Source: Vibrio hannami (lineage in GTDB: Bacteria > Pseudomonadota > Gammaproteobacteria > Enterobacterales > Vibrionaceae). Taken from it: a DNA stretch of 64,000 bases. Below the pieces are notes generated by a model, which was not told the DNA's origin, searched no databases, and saw only the letters and a program-made list of their open reading frames with translations. Positions 9,715-17,978 of the stretch are shown here, one piece after another (within the stretch, counting starts at the first letter, position 1; every line of letters starts with the position of its first letter). The stretch lies in contig NZ_JARQZP010000007.1 of the NCBI RefSeq assembly GCF_029589055.1, forward strand, positions 1,984,001 through 2,048,000, read 5' to 3'. The position numbers and the translations under genes are program-made.

Positions 9715-10319
9715 ATGAAGAGTTCCCTATTCTCATTAAAGATGTTCTTAAAAGGACTTGCTATCATCTTGCTGATTCTTATGTTTCTCTATACAGCAAA
9801 AAATAGCGTGGTAATCAGTAAGGAAATGAAAACATCCAGAGCCACCAGTTGGAAACACTTACCAAAGTACTGGTTTCTCAGGCGGCACTCTCAGCCAGCG
9901 AGCCTATTGCCAACGATGAGCAGGAACAGCTATTGAAACTCGCATATCAGCTCGCTACTGAAGAGCTGGTATTTGATGTAACCATCTATGATGCGGAAGG
10001 TGTAAAGCTCGCCTCCAGCGAAAACGCAAAATCTGCCAGAGAAGTTTTAGGGCTAGATACCCCTTTACAAACCGCGAGTATCGGCCGCATACAATTAGTT
10101 GAGCCAGTATTTCATGACAACGCCCAGATTGGCTATGTTCGCATGACATTTGAGAAAGGCAGAGTAACCGCCTTTTCCGACCACCACTACCGTAATAGCG
10201 ACCGTTATATGTACACCATGATCTTTATGGGGTTCTTGAGTGGTCTGCTTCTGGCAATGATTTTCCGAAGAGCCAAAAAGCCTAAAGGCGAAAACCTGTT
10301 ACTTCAGGATATGAAGTAA
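9715..10319 (+). pseudogene. smp: Smp/YtjB (AhpA) family membrane protein, frameshifted
   Basis: The gene beside serB normally encodes a small two-TM inner-membrane protein of the SMP_2/YtjB family, called AhpA in Vibrio. The first 43 codons (9715-9843) encode a membrane anchor, MKSSLFSLKMFLKGLAIILL and onward. The rest of the protein continues in another frame from LETLTKVLVSQAALSAS to the end, with a second TM helix near the C-terminus. The switch is at about 9845, in GCCACCAGTTGG. Adding one base there restores a single frame of 201 codons, the expected family length. As written only the short N-terminal fragment would be made. It may be a sequencing error or a true lesion. Confidence 0.8.
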
Positions 10320-10334
10320 TTATTACGTACATAA

Positions 10335-10374
10335 AAAAAGCGCCTGCATATAAGTATAAGTACAGGCGCTTTTT
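10335..10374. terminator. Bidirectional terminator between smp and deoD
   Basis: AAAAAGCGCCTG at 10335-10346 pairs perfectly with CAGGCGCTTTTT at 10363-10374 across a 16-base loop. It serves the convergent smp and deo transcripts. Confidence 0.88.
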
Positions 10375-10390
10375 CGATTCTGTGGAAGAA

Positions 10391-11110
10391 TTAGTCTTCG
10401 TCACCTAGTAGAACAGAGTCTAGAGCAATTTCCATCATCTCGTTGAACGTTGTTGCACGCTCATCAGAAGTAGTTTGCTCACCAGTCTTAATGTGGTCAG
10501 ATACAGTACAGATAGCAAGAGCTTTCGCACCATATTCTGCAGCAACACCGTAGATACCAGCCGCTTCCATTTCAACACCAACGATGCCGTACTTATCCAT
10601 TACATCGAACATTTCTGGGTCTGGCGTGTAGAAAAGCTCAGCAGAGAACAGGTTACCAACTTTAACGTCGATACCACGTGCTTTCGCTGCTTCTTCAGCC
10701 GCTTTAACCATTTTGTAGTCAGCGATTGCAGCAAAGTCGTGATCCTTAAAGCGGATACGGTTTACTTTAGAGTCTGTACACGCACCCATGCCGATTACTA
10801 CGTCACGAACTTTGATGTCTTCGTTTACTGCGCCACAGCTACCTACACGGATAATTTTCTTAACACCGTAGTCTTTGATTAACTCAGTAACGTAGATTGA
10901 ACAAGATGGGATACCCATACCGTGGCCCATTACAGAGATCTTACGGCCTTTATATGTACCTGTGAAACCGTACATATTACGTACATCACATACCTGAACT
11001 ACGTCGTCAAGGAAGGTTTCCGCAATGTATTTCGCACGTAGCGGGTCACCCGGCATCAGAACAACGTCAGCGAAATCACCCATTTCAGCATTAATATGTG
11101 GAGTAGCCAT
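10391..11110 (-). CDS. deoD: Purine nucleoside phosphorylase DeoD-type
   Basis: Cleaves purine (deoxy)nucleosides with phosphate to free base and (deoxy)ribose-1-phosphate. It is a hexameric cytoplasmic enzyme. The 239-residue length and the motifs GHGMGIPSCSIYVTEL near 60, RVGSCGAV near 87 and GVEMEAAGIYGVA near 178 are typical. It is the last gene of the nupC/deo region on this strand, about 100 bases after deoB, with a stable hairpin between them. The product feeds deoB. Confidence 0.97.
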   Translation of the reverse strand: MATPHINAEMGDFADVVLMPGDPLRAKYIAETFLDDVVQVCDVRNMYGFTGTYKGRKISVMGHGMGIPSCSIYVTELIKDYGVKKIIRVGSCGAVNEDIKVRDVVIGMGACTDSKVNRIRFKDHDFAAIADYKMVKAAEEAAKARGIDVKVGNLFSAELFYTPDPEMFDVMDKYGIVGVEMEAAGIYGVAAEYGAKALAICTVSDHIKTGEQTTSDERATTFNEMMEIALDSVLLGDED

Positions 11111-11166
11111 GTGTATATTTCCTATTAAATTAACAGTTAAACTTATTTTTCTACATTCAAACTATT

Positions 11167-11189
11167 GCCCTGTAGCAGAGCTACAGGGC
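11167..11189 (-). other. Hairpin between deoB and deoD
   Basis: GCCCTGTAGC at 11167-11176 pairs perfectly with GCTACAGGGC at 11180-11189. No T run follows on the minus strand, so it looks like an mRNA processing or stability element that may set deoB versus deoD levels rather than a terminator. Confidence 0.55.
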
Positions 11190-11210
11190 TATCGGGGTTT
11201 TTAGAAGAAC

Positions 11211-12437
11211 TTAGTTAAGAAAGCTCTTACCATATTCCATATCAGAAGTACCGAAGTACTCAGCCAGACTCTGGCCAATATCCGCAAATGTTTCGCGGCG
11301 ACCTAGTGAACCAGCAGGGATTTTCTTACCGTATACAAGCACAGGGATATGCTCACGAGTATGGTCAGTACCTTGCCATGTTGGATCACAACCGTGATCG
11401 GCAGTCATAATTAATACGTCATCTTCTTCAAGAATATCCAGAACTTCAGGCAGACGCTTATCAAAGTACTCAAGCGCAGCTGCATAGCCCGCGACATCAC
11501 GACGGTGACCGTATGAGGAGTCGAAGTCTACAAAGTTAGTGAAGATGATAGTGTTATCAGTTTTCGCTTCCTTGATCTGCTCTAGTGTTGCATCAAACAG
11601 ATCAGGGATACCTGTCTTCTTGATCTTCTGCGTAATACCACAGTTAGCATAGATATCCGCAATCTTACCGATTGAGATCACTTCGCCGTTTTTCTCTTCA
11701 ACCAGTTTTTGCAGTACTGTCGGTGCTGGCGGCTCAACCGAAAGATCACGACGGTTACCCGTACGAGCAAACTCACCCGCTTTAGGGCCGATAAACGGAC
11801 GCGCGATAACACGGCCGATGTTGTAATCTTCAAGCTCTTCGCGAACGATCTGACATAGCTCTAGCAGGTTATCCAAACCGTAGGTTTCTTCGTGACATGC
11901 AATCTGGAATACAGAGTCTGCAGATGTGTAGAAGATTGGTTTGCCAGTTGCCATGTGCTCTTCACCCAACTCGTCCAGAACAACTGTACCTGAAGAGTGG
12001 CAGTTCCCAAGGTAACCAGGAAGGTTCGCGCGTTCAACGATGCGGTCTAGTAGCTCTTGTGGGAAGCTGTTTTGCTTGTCAGAGAAGTAGCCCCAATCAA
12101 ACAGAACAGGGACACCAGCAATCTCCCAGTGACCAGACGGGGTGTCTTTACCTGAAGAAAGCTCTGCTGCGTGACCGTATGCACCAATAATCTCTGCATC
12201 TTTATCAAGGCCTGCCGGGAAGTTACCCGTAGACTCTTCAGATGCCAGACCCAATCCAACCTTTGAAAGGTTCGGCAGAGTTAAAGGCCCTTTACGTTGC
12301 TCATTGTCAGCCAGACCTTGCGCACACTGATCTGCAATATGACCCAGTGTATCTGAGCCAACGTCACCGAACTTATCAGCATCAGCCGTCGCGCCGATAC
12401 CAAATGAGTCTAAAACTAATATAATCGCTCTTTTCAT
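11211..12437 (-). CDS. deoB: Phosphopentomutase
   Basis: Interconverts (deoxy)ribose-1-phosphate and 5-phosphate, linking the nucleoside phosphorylases to DeoC. It belongs to the alkaline-phosphatase-like metalloenzyme family: MKRAIILVLDSFGIG at the N-terminus supplies the first metal-binding Asp, DTPSGHWEIAGVP follows near 95, and the C-terminal ADHGCDPTW and DHTREHIPVLVYG carry further metal ligands. Of two adjacent ATG codons I chose 12437, because GGAG lies 6 bases upstream; it gives 408 residues, the family norm. The 25-base gap to deoA indicates one operon. Confidence 0.96.
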   Translation of the reverse strand: MKRAIILVLDSFGIGATADADKFGDVGSDTLGHIADQCAQGLADNEQRKGPLTLPNLSKVGLGLASEESTGNFPAGLDKDAEIIGAYGHAAELSSGKDTPSGHWEIAGVPVLFDWGYFSDKQNSFPQELLDRIVERANLPGYLGNCHSSGTVVLDELGEEHMATGKPIFYTSADSVFQIACHEETYGLDNLLELCQIVREELEDYNIGRVIARPFIGPKAGEFARTGNRRDLSVEPPAPTVLQKLVEEKNGEVISIGKIADIYANCGITQKIKKTGIPDLFDATLEQIKEAKTDNTIIFTNFVDFDSSYGHRRDVAGYAAALEYFDKRLPEVLDILEEDDVLIMTADHGCDPTWQGTDHTREHIPVLVYGKKIPAGSLGRRETFADIGQSLAEYFGTSDMEYGKSFLN

Positions 12438-12462
12438 CATAATCTCCACAGATGTATATCGG

Positions 12463-13794
12463 TTAAACGTCTTCCGCTCGAATCTCGCGGTATACATCTG
12501 GTGTTGCTACGTACGGTTCACTTCCAACGGTTATTGCCTTTTTAAGTGCATCTGCTGCTTCTTGCCACTGAGCTTCACTTCTTGCATGAATCACAGCCAG
12601 AGGCTTGTCAGAATCAGCGGTTTCACCCAGGCGAATAAAGTCATCAAAGCCGACCGCATAGTCAATACTATCTGTTGCGACACGGCGACCACCGCCCATA
12701 CCCACAACAGCCATACCAATTGCTCTTGTATCCATTGCCGAAACAATGCCGCTTTCATCAGCGTATACAGGCTTTATAATTTCAGCCTTTTCTAGATAAT
12801 TATCGTAGTTCTCGACAAAATCAGCCGGACCGCCAAGACCTTCAACCATCTTACCGAAACATTCTGCCGCTTTGCCGTTATCAAGAACGGCCATAAGCTT
12901 GCTTCTCGCTTCTTCTGTATCTTTAGCAAGGTTAGCAAGTACCAGCATTTCTGCACATGAAGCCATCGTAACTTCAAGTAACCTTGGATTACGATATTCA
13001 CCAGTTAGGAAGCGAACGGCTTCACGGACTTCAACAGCATTACCCGCGGAAGAAGCAAGAACCTGATTCATATCTGTAAGGATAGCCGTTGTTTTGGTAC
13101 CTGCACCATTTGCTACGGCTACGATTGACTTAGCCAGCTCCTCAGATGCTTCGTAAGTTGGCATAAACGCGCCAGAGCCTACTTTTACATCCATCACCAA
13201 AGACTCAAGGCCTGCTGCTAGTTTCTTAGAAAGAATAGAAGCTGTGATTAGTGAAATGTTATCAACGGTTGCAGTAATATCACGGGTCGCGTAAACACGC
13301 TTATCCGCCGGAGCTAAATCGCCTGTTTGGCCAATAATCGCTACACCTGCATCCTTAACCACACTACCAAACACCTCGTTAGTTGGTGTGATGTTATAGC
13401 CAGGGATCGACTCTAGCTTATCCAGAGTTCCTCCTGTGTGACCAAGTCCACGACCAGAAATCATAGGAACGTAACCACCACACGCTGCCACCATAGGGCC
13501 AAGCATCAGAGAGGTAACATCACCGACACCGCCGGTTGAGTGCTTATCAACGATTGGGCCATCAAAATTCATATGGTCCCAGTTTATAACCATGCCTGAA
13601 TCACGCATCGCACAAGTCAGCGCAATACGTTCTGGCATCGTCATCTCGTTGAAAAAAACAGCCATAGCAAAAGCCGCTATCTGACCTTCAGACACGGTTT
13701 CTTTAGCTACGCCTTGAATAAAGAAGTTGATTTCATCCGCTGTAAGAATTTCGCCATCGCGTTTTTTGCGGATAATTTCCTGGGGTAAATACAT
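12463..13794 (-). CDS. deoA: Thymidine phosphorylase
   Basis: Phosphorolysis of thymidine and deoxyuridine to base and deoxyribose-1-phosphate. The family signatures are KHSTGGVGD near residue 82 and SGRGLGHTGGTLDKLESIPG near 115, followed by the KLAAGLESLVMDVKVGSGAFM stretch with the substrate-site lysine. The ATG at 13794 (MYLPQEIIRKKRDG) aligns with other DeoA N-termini and has GGAG 9 bases upstream; a TTG five codons earlier is less likely. Length 443. It is cotranscribed with deoB. A REP-like pair separates it from deoC. Confidence 0.96.
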   Translation of the reverse strand: MYLPQEIIRKKRDGEILTADEINFFIQGVAKETVSEGQIAAFAMAVFFNEMTMPERIALTCAMRDSGMVINWDHMNFDGPIVDKHSTGGVGDVTSLMLGPMVAACGGYVPMISGRGLGHTGGTLDKLESIPGYNITPTNEVFGSVVKDAGVAIIGQTGDLAPADKRVYATRDITATVDNISLITASILSKKLAAGLESLVMDVKVGSGAFMPTYEASEELAKSIVAVANGAGTKTTAILTDMNQVLASSAGNAVEVREAVRFLTGEYRNPRLLEVTMASCAEMLVLANLAKDTEEARSKLMAVLDNGKAAECFGKMVEGLGGPADFVENYDNYLEKAEIIKPVYADESGIVSAMDTRAIGMAVVGMGGGRRVATDSIDYAVGFDDFIRLGETADSDKPLAVIHARSEAQWQEAADALKKAITVGSEPYVATPDVYREIRAEDV

Positions 13795-13886
13795 TAGTTC
13801 GTTCTCCAAGCTCTATATTGAGCTCTTTTACATAGGTACAGAGGTTGGAGAAAGCCATTCAATTTTCACTACAGACTTAAAGGATC

Positions 13887-13958
13887 GTCATTCCTGCGAA
13901 GGCAGGAATCTCTAGTTCCGTAGATTTTAAACCAGATCCCTGCCTTCGCAGGGATGAC
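13887..13958. repeat. REP-like inverted pair between deoC and deoA
   Basis: GTCATTCCTGCGAAGGCAGG is followed about 27 bases later by its near-exact inverse ending GCAGGGATGAC, and each arm is itself a small hairpin (CCTGC, GAAG, GCAGG). Related copies lie at 38471-38556 and, diverged, at 23021-23056. In this place it could stabilise the upstream deoC transcript or act as a protein-binding site. Confidence 0.8.
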
Positions 13959-13990
13959 TCAAAATAACTTTCCCCAATAACAAAAGAAAC

Positions 13991-14767
13991 TTAGTAAGCG
14001 TTTGGATCCGCTGTTTCTTCTGTTACTTCTAATGTATTTAGTAGGTTAGTTAGCAGGCTTGAAGCACCAAAACGGTAGTGCATATTGTCAGCCCACTCTG
14101 CGCCAAGAATGTCATCAGCCATTGCAAGATACTGAGCAGCATCTTCAGCAGTACGAACGCCACCAGCAGGCTTAAAGCCCACTTTGTCAGCAACGCCCAT
14201 ATCACGAATTACTTTTAGCATGATTTCAGCAGACTCAGGAGTTGCGTTTACTGGCACTTTACCAGTTGAAGTCTTGATGAAATCTGCGCCAGCTTCAATT
14301 GAAAGCTCAGACGCACGCTTGATTAGAGCTTCCTCTTTTAGCTCACCAGTTTCGATGATAACTTTAAGAAGAATGTCACCACACGCTTCTTTCACTTGCT
14401 TCACAAGTTCGAAACCAGTTTTCTCATCACCAGCAATAAGCGTACGGTATGGGAACACTACGTCTACTTCATCTGCACCGTAAGCGATCGCAGCTTTGGT
14501 TTCAGCTACAGCAATGTCGATATCATCGTTGCCGTGTGGGAAGTTAGTTACCGTCGCAATACGTACTTCTGTTGTACCTTGCTCACGAAGCGTCTTCTTA
14601 GCAATAGGAATAAAGCGTGGGTAAATACAGATTGCAGCTGTGTTGCCAACCGCTGTTTTTGCGTCATGACATAGAGAGATGACTTTTGCATCAGTATCGT
14701 CGTCATTTAGCGTGGTTAGATCCATTAGTTTAAGTGCACGTAGAGCTGCAGCTTTTAAATCGCTCAT
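13991..14767 (-). CDS. deoC: Deoxyribose-phosphate aldolase
   Basis: Splits 2-deoxyribose-5-phosphate to glyceraldehyde-3-phosphate and acetaldehyde, the last step of deoxynucleoside catabolism. It is a class I aldolase with a TIM barrel. DFIKTSTGKVPVNATPE near residue 165 contains the Schiff-base lysine, and KVGFKPAGGVRT near 200 the second active-site lysine. Length 258 matches the E. coli-type long DeoC. GGAG lies 8 bases upstream of the ATG at 14767. First gene of deoCAB(D). Confidence 0.97.
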   Translation of the reverse strand: MSDLKAAALRALKLMDLTTLNDDDTDAKVISLCHDAKTAVGNTAAICIYPRFIPIAKKTLREQGTTEVRIATVTNFPHGNDDIDIAVAETKAAIAYGADEVDVVFPYRTLIAGDEKTGFELVKQVKEACGDILLKVIIETGELKEEALIKRASELSIEAGADFIKTSTGKVPVNATPESAEIMLKVIRDMGVADKVGFKPAGGVRTAEDAAQYLAMADDILGAEWADNMHYRFGASSLLTNLLNTLEVTEETADPNAY

Positions 14768-15167
14768 TTCTATCTCCGATCAATATATTCAATTTGTTTA
14801 CCGAACGCGTACATCTTCCCATCCAGTATAGAAGGTAATTCAGCACTTGCATCCGGGCTACGAAATGAACGGACTTGGTTCCCTGAAGACTCGATACCCG
14901 ACATTCTGCCTGAGTATCAATTGCTATCCTTGTCACCGCACAGTACCAATTTGGTTCCTGCTCATCTTGAGCATTTGGCACAACAATCTTTGATTGCGGT
15001 GTCTTGAGTGTGTATACCAACACACCCTGCATTTTGTGTTCACATGAATGAAAACTTCATCATAAAAAATGTGAACTCATACATTATAGATACTCCCAAG
15101 CAATAAGAAAGTGCTACCTGAGAACGCAAACGGTTTGTATCTCAAAAAAGTTGATTTAACTAAAAAT
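14768..15167 (-). promoter_or_regulatory. deoC upstream region with long inverted-repeat operator candidate
   Basis: No credible gene is present in this 400-base gap. At 15038-15076, GTTCACAT is mirrored by ATGTGAAC with 23 bases between, and an inner TGAA/TTCA pair lies in the spacer. A TATAAT hexamer on the minus strand (15088-15083) lies just upstream, so the palindrome would overlap the start of transcription. The arms are CRP-like half-sites but do not form a normally spaced CRP site. Deo genes in relatives are controlled by CytR and CRP, so an operator is plausible; the identity of its protein is inference. Confidence 0.45.
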
Positions 15168-15201
15168 AAAACACCGTAGCAATCTCTTGCTACGGTGTTT
15201 T
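15168..15201 (-). terminator. Terminator downstream of nupC
   Basis: A perfect 15-bp stem, AAAACACCGTAGCAA at 15168-15182 with TTGCTACGGTGTTTT at 15187-15201, has a TCTC loop. On the minus strand it is followed by ATTTTTAG. It separates nupC from deoC transcription. Confidence 0.9.
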
Positions 15202-15226
15202 CGTTGCTTTAGGTCTTTATCTCAAA

Positions 15227-16498
15227 TTACATTGCAAGAGAGATACAGAAACCAGCAATAGTTGCAGCCATCAGGTTAGATAGTGTACCTGCTGCTACCG
15301 CTTTGATACCCATACGAGCGATATCATGACGACGGTTAGGAGCGATACCACCAAGGCCACCAAGTAGGATTGCGATAGATGATAGGTTTGCAAATCCACA
15401 TAGAGCGAATGAGATGATAGCAGTTGTCTTAACAGACATTACTTCACCAGTTGCAGGGACTACCTGAGCACCTTCACCTACGAATGGTACAAAGTTTAGG
15501 TATGCAACGAATTCGTTAACAATTGTCTTCTGACCGATGAATGAACCAGCCAGCGTCGCTTCTTCCCAAGGAACACCGATTAGGAATGCTAGAGGAGCAA
15601 AAACGTAACCAAGAATAAGTTCTAGGCTTAGGTTTTCCATACCGATCCAGCCACCGATACCACCAAGCATACCGTTGATTAGAGCAATTAGACCGATAAA
15701 TGCAATTAGCATTGCACCAACGTTTAGAGCAAGACCAAGACCAGCAGATGCACCACCAGCCGCAGCGTCGATTACGTTAGTTGGTTTGTCGTCACCACCA
15801 GAGATGTCTTCGTCGTTTAGATCATCAACGAACTCTTCTGTTTCAGGCTTGATGATTTTAGCGAATAGTAGACCACCAGGTGCTGCCATGAATGATGCCG
15901 CTACCAGGTACTCAATAGGCACACCCATTGATGCGTAACCTGCTAGTACACCACCAGCTACAGAAGCAAGACCACCACACATTACCGCGAACAGCTCAGA
16001 CTGAGTCATTTTAGGAACAAACGGACGAACAACCAGAGGTGCCTCAGTTTGACCTACGAAAATGTTAGCTGCTGCAGACATAGATTCCGCACGAGACGTA
16101 CCCAGAGCTTTCTCTAGTGCGCCACCAAGAATCTTGATAACCCACTGCATAACGCCCACGTAGTAAAGTACAGAGATTAATGCAGAGAAAAAGATCAACG
16201 TTGGTAGTACCTGGAATGCAAAGATGAATCCAAGACCATCAACAGAAAATGTTACCAGGTTACCGAATAGGAACTTAGTACCGTCTTGACCGTAGTTAAT
16301 TACGTTAGCAACACCCTGGGAGAAACCACCTAAAAGGTCTTTACCCCATGGTACGTAAAGTACAAATGCACCTAGTGCAAATTGGATAGCAAATGCGCCA
16401 CCTACAGTTCTTAAGTTTATAGCTTTGCGATTGTCAGATAGTAGTACTGCGATACCAAGCAGAACAAACATACCGACTAGGCTCATAACCAGGCTCAT
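15227..16498 (-). CDS. nupC: Concentrative nucleoside transporter NupC (vcCNT type)
   Basis: Sodium- or proton-coupled uptake of nucleosides across the inner membrane. The 423-residue protein has the CNT family layout: N-terminal hydrophobic helices, the GQTEAPLVVRPFVPKMTQSE signature near residue 150, and the C-terminal core with FALCGFANLSSIAILLGG and GLGGIAPNRRHDIARMG. It closely resembles the V. cholerae transporter used for the CNT crystal structure. It lies upstream of deoCABD on the same strand but has its own terminator. The import substrate matches the phosphorylases encoded downstream. Confidence 0.94.
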   Translation of the reverse strand: MSLVMSLVGMFVLLGIAVLLSDNRKAINLRTVGGAFAIQFALGAFVLYVPWGKDLLGGFSQGVANVINYGQDGTKFLFGNLVTFSVDGLGFIFAFQVLPTLIFFSALISVLYYVGVMQWVIKILGGALEKALGTSRAESMSAAANIFVGQTEAPLVVRPFVPKMTQSELFAVMCGGLASVAGGVLAGYASMGVPIEYLVAASFMAAPGGLLFAKIIKPETEEFVDDLNDEDISGGDDKPTNVIDAAAGGASAGLGLALNVGAMLIAFIGLIALINGMLGGIGGWIGMENLSLELILGYVFAPLAFLIGVPWEEATLAGSFIGQKTIVNEFVAYLNFVPFVGEGAQVVPATGEVMSVKTTAIISFALCGFANLSSIAILLGGLGGIAPNRRHDIARMGIKAVAAGTLSNLMAATIAGFCISLAM

Positions 16499-16554
16499 GG
16501 TATATGACTTCCTTATAGTTAATTTGGCGTGTTACAAAATGGAGCTCAAAAAGC

Positions 16555-16620
16555 GAGGGCGATTATACTCATACCCCACATTACAAAGTAATACCGACCT
16601 CACACTTTAGCATTGCATAC
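16555..16620 (-). promoter_or_regulatory. nupC: nupC promoter with CRP-like and CytR-like sites
   Basis: On the minus strand a TATAAT -10 lies at 16567-16562, predicting a start near 16555. TGTGA followed by N6 and TATTA lies at 16604-16589 and is centred at -41.5, the class II CRP position; one half is perfect, the other weak. Just upstream, TATGCAATG (16611-16619) resembles the CytR octamer core. CRP activation with CytR repression is known for nupC in E. coli; here it is inferred. Confidence 0.5.
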
Positions 16621-16700
16621 ACATTCAATTCATTTAATTTTGCGATCAAGATCTCTATTTAAACTCTTTTCATGTACAAATTAAACAGATTTACAGGATC

Positions 16701-17621
16701 TTATTCACATATACGAAACAAACGTTTGCTATTGACAAAAACCATGCTAGCAACCGTTTGCTCACACTCTTTTCGCAACAAGATTAGTGATTTTAGGATT
16801 TCTTTGATGTGCTTTGGATAATTGGGAGTCCCCTGGTATCCACTCACCGGCATATCCGGTGCGTCAGTTTCTAGAACAATTGAAGAAAGTGGTATAGATG
16901 CGATGGCATTGCGTGTCTTGTTAGCCCTTTCATAAGTAATTGAACCGCCAACGCCAATATACAGGCCTAGTTTGATGAACTCCTGAGCCTGATGTGCACT
17001 ACCAGTGAAACCGTGTATTACTCCGGAATTTTTGAGAGGATGTTGTTTAAGGACTTTTATCAGCTCCTGATGGGCTTTTCTGCAGTGTAAGATAAGAGGG
17101 AGTTCATAGGCATTAGCGAGTTTTATCTGGCTTATAAGAAGGGCTTTCTGTTGTAATTCTGATTCTCTCGAATGATAAAAATCTAAACCGCATTCACCTA
17201 TTGCAACACATTTACTTTTCCCGAATTTTAAGCGTCGCTCCAACTCTTCTATGTCATCATCCCGATGTTTATCCAGGAAGTAAGGGTGAAGACCTAAAGC
17301 AAAGTAAATGTTCTGTTGGCATTCACTTAATTTTTCTACCCGATCCCAATTAAAAACACCACAACCCGGGACGAGTAGATGACTGACACCGGAAAGTTCT
17401 GCCTCGTCTAATACGCTATCTATATCTTGAGAAAGCTCTTCTCTATCAAGATGGCAGTGGGTATCAAATAGCATCACTCTTTTATTCACTTCTTTGTCGT
17501 TCTTGCTTAATGGTTCTTCTTTTTTAATTGGTGTACAGCAGCGACCTTGCTCTCTGGTCAGTCCCATTTCTTCGCACCATTTATCGTACTTTTTCACTGC
17601 CTCTTTTATTTTTTCCAGCAT
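16701..17621 (-). CDS. TatD-family metal-dependent hydrolase (YjjV-like) with a DUF5363-like N-terminal extension
   Basis: Residues 50-306 are a TatD-type TIM-barrel hydrolase. MLFDTHCHLD gives the first metal-binding HxH, GECGLDFYH the Glu, and VLETDAPDMP the Asp. The closest E. coli relative by sequence is YjjV. TatD proteins are reported DNases. Residues 1-49 form a separate small unit (KKYDKWCEEMGLTREQGRCC) resembling a short Vibrionaceae family of unknown function, from memory DUF5363, usually encoded just upstream. Here both are one frame without a stop. GAGGAG lies 6 bases before the first ATG, while the internal ATG at 17474 has only a weak site, so a fusion or a coupled internal start is possible. 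Confidence 0.8.
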   Translation of the reverse strand: MLEKIKEAVKKYDKWCEEMGLTREQGRCCTPIKKEEPLSKNDKEVNKRVMLFDTHCHLDREELSQDIDSVLDEAELSGVSHLLVPGCGVFNWDRVEKLSECQQNIYFALGLHPYFLDKHRDDDIEELERRLKFGKSKCVAIGECGLDFYHSRESELQQKALLISQIKLANAYELPLILHCRKAHQELIKVLKQHPLKNSGVIHGFTGSAHQAQEFIKLGLYIGVGGSITYERANKTRNAIASIPLSSIVLETDAPDMPVSGYQGTPNYPKHIKEILKSLILLRKECEQTVASMVFVNSKRLFRICE

Positions 17622-17978
17622 TTTGACTCCTCAATCCCTCATCGCATTTCTATGGACCAAAATTTTTAGCCATACCAGGTAACAATCTAACTTAACAAAT
17701 GACAAAAATGTTAAATAACGCCCACTATTTAGTTATCAGTTACATTATTCCTCATACTGATGTGATACATACGCTTTTTTTATTCGAGCAAACGATACAC
17801 TCGCGTCTTGCGAAACATAATAAGGGCAAAATCATATTTTTTGTTGGTTATCTGCCCAAATTTTAATCATTTTGACTAACCTTAACTGAGGTTAAGTGTA
17901 GGACAGAAGCTATCTGGCCGCGTCTACTTTAATGGCGCAGGTTGCTATTTAACTTGAATACAACATAGGGATTATCCA
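17622..17978 (+). promoter_or_regulatory. Upstream region of the BMP transporter
   Basis: A 357-base gap with no credible gene. It holds CTTAAC-TGAG-GTTAAG at 17881-17896, overlapped by AACCT-N6-AGGTT, a possible repressor operator about 90 bases before the start codon. GAGCAAACGATACACT at 17786-17801 is a partial match to LacI-family purine/nucleoside operators such as PurR. Neither assignment is proven. Confidence 0.35.

Noticed and set aside
14730..15032. A 100-codon minus-strand open frame overlapping the start of deoC
   Set aside because: It overlaps the conserved deoC N-terminus in another frame, has no recognisable motif and runs through the deoC ribosome-binding site; I treat the region as regulatory.
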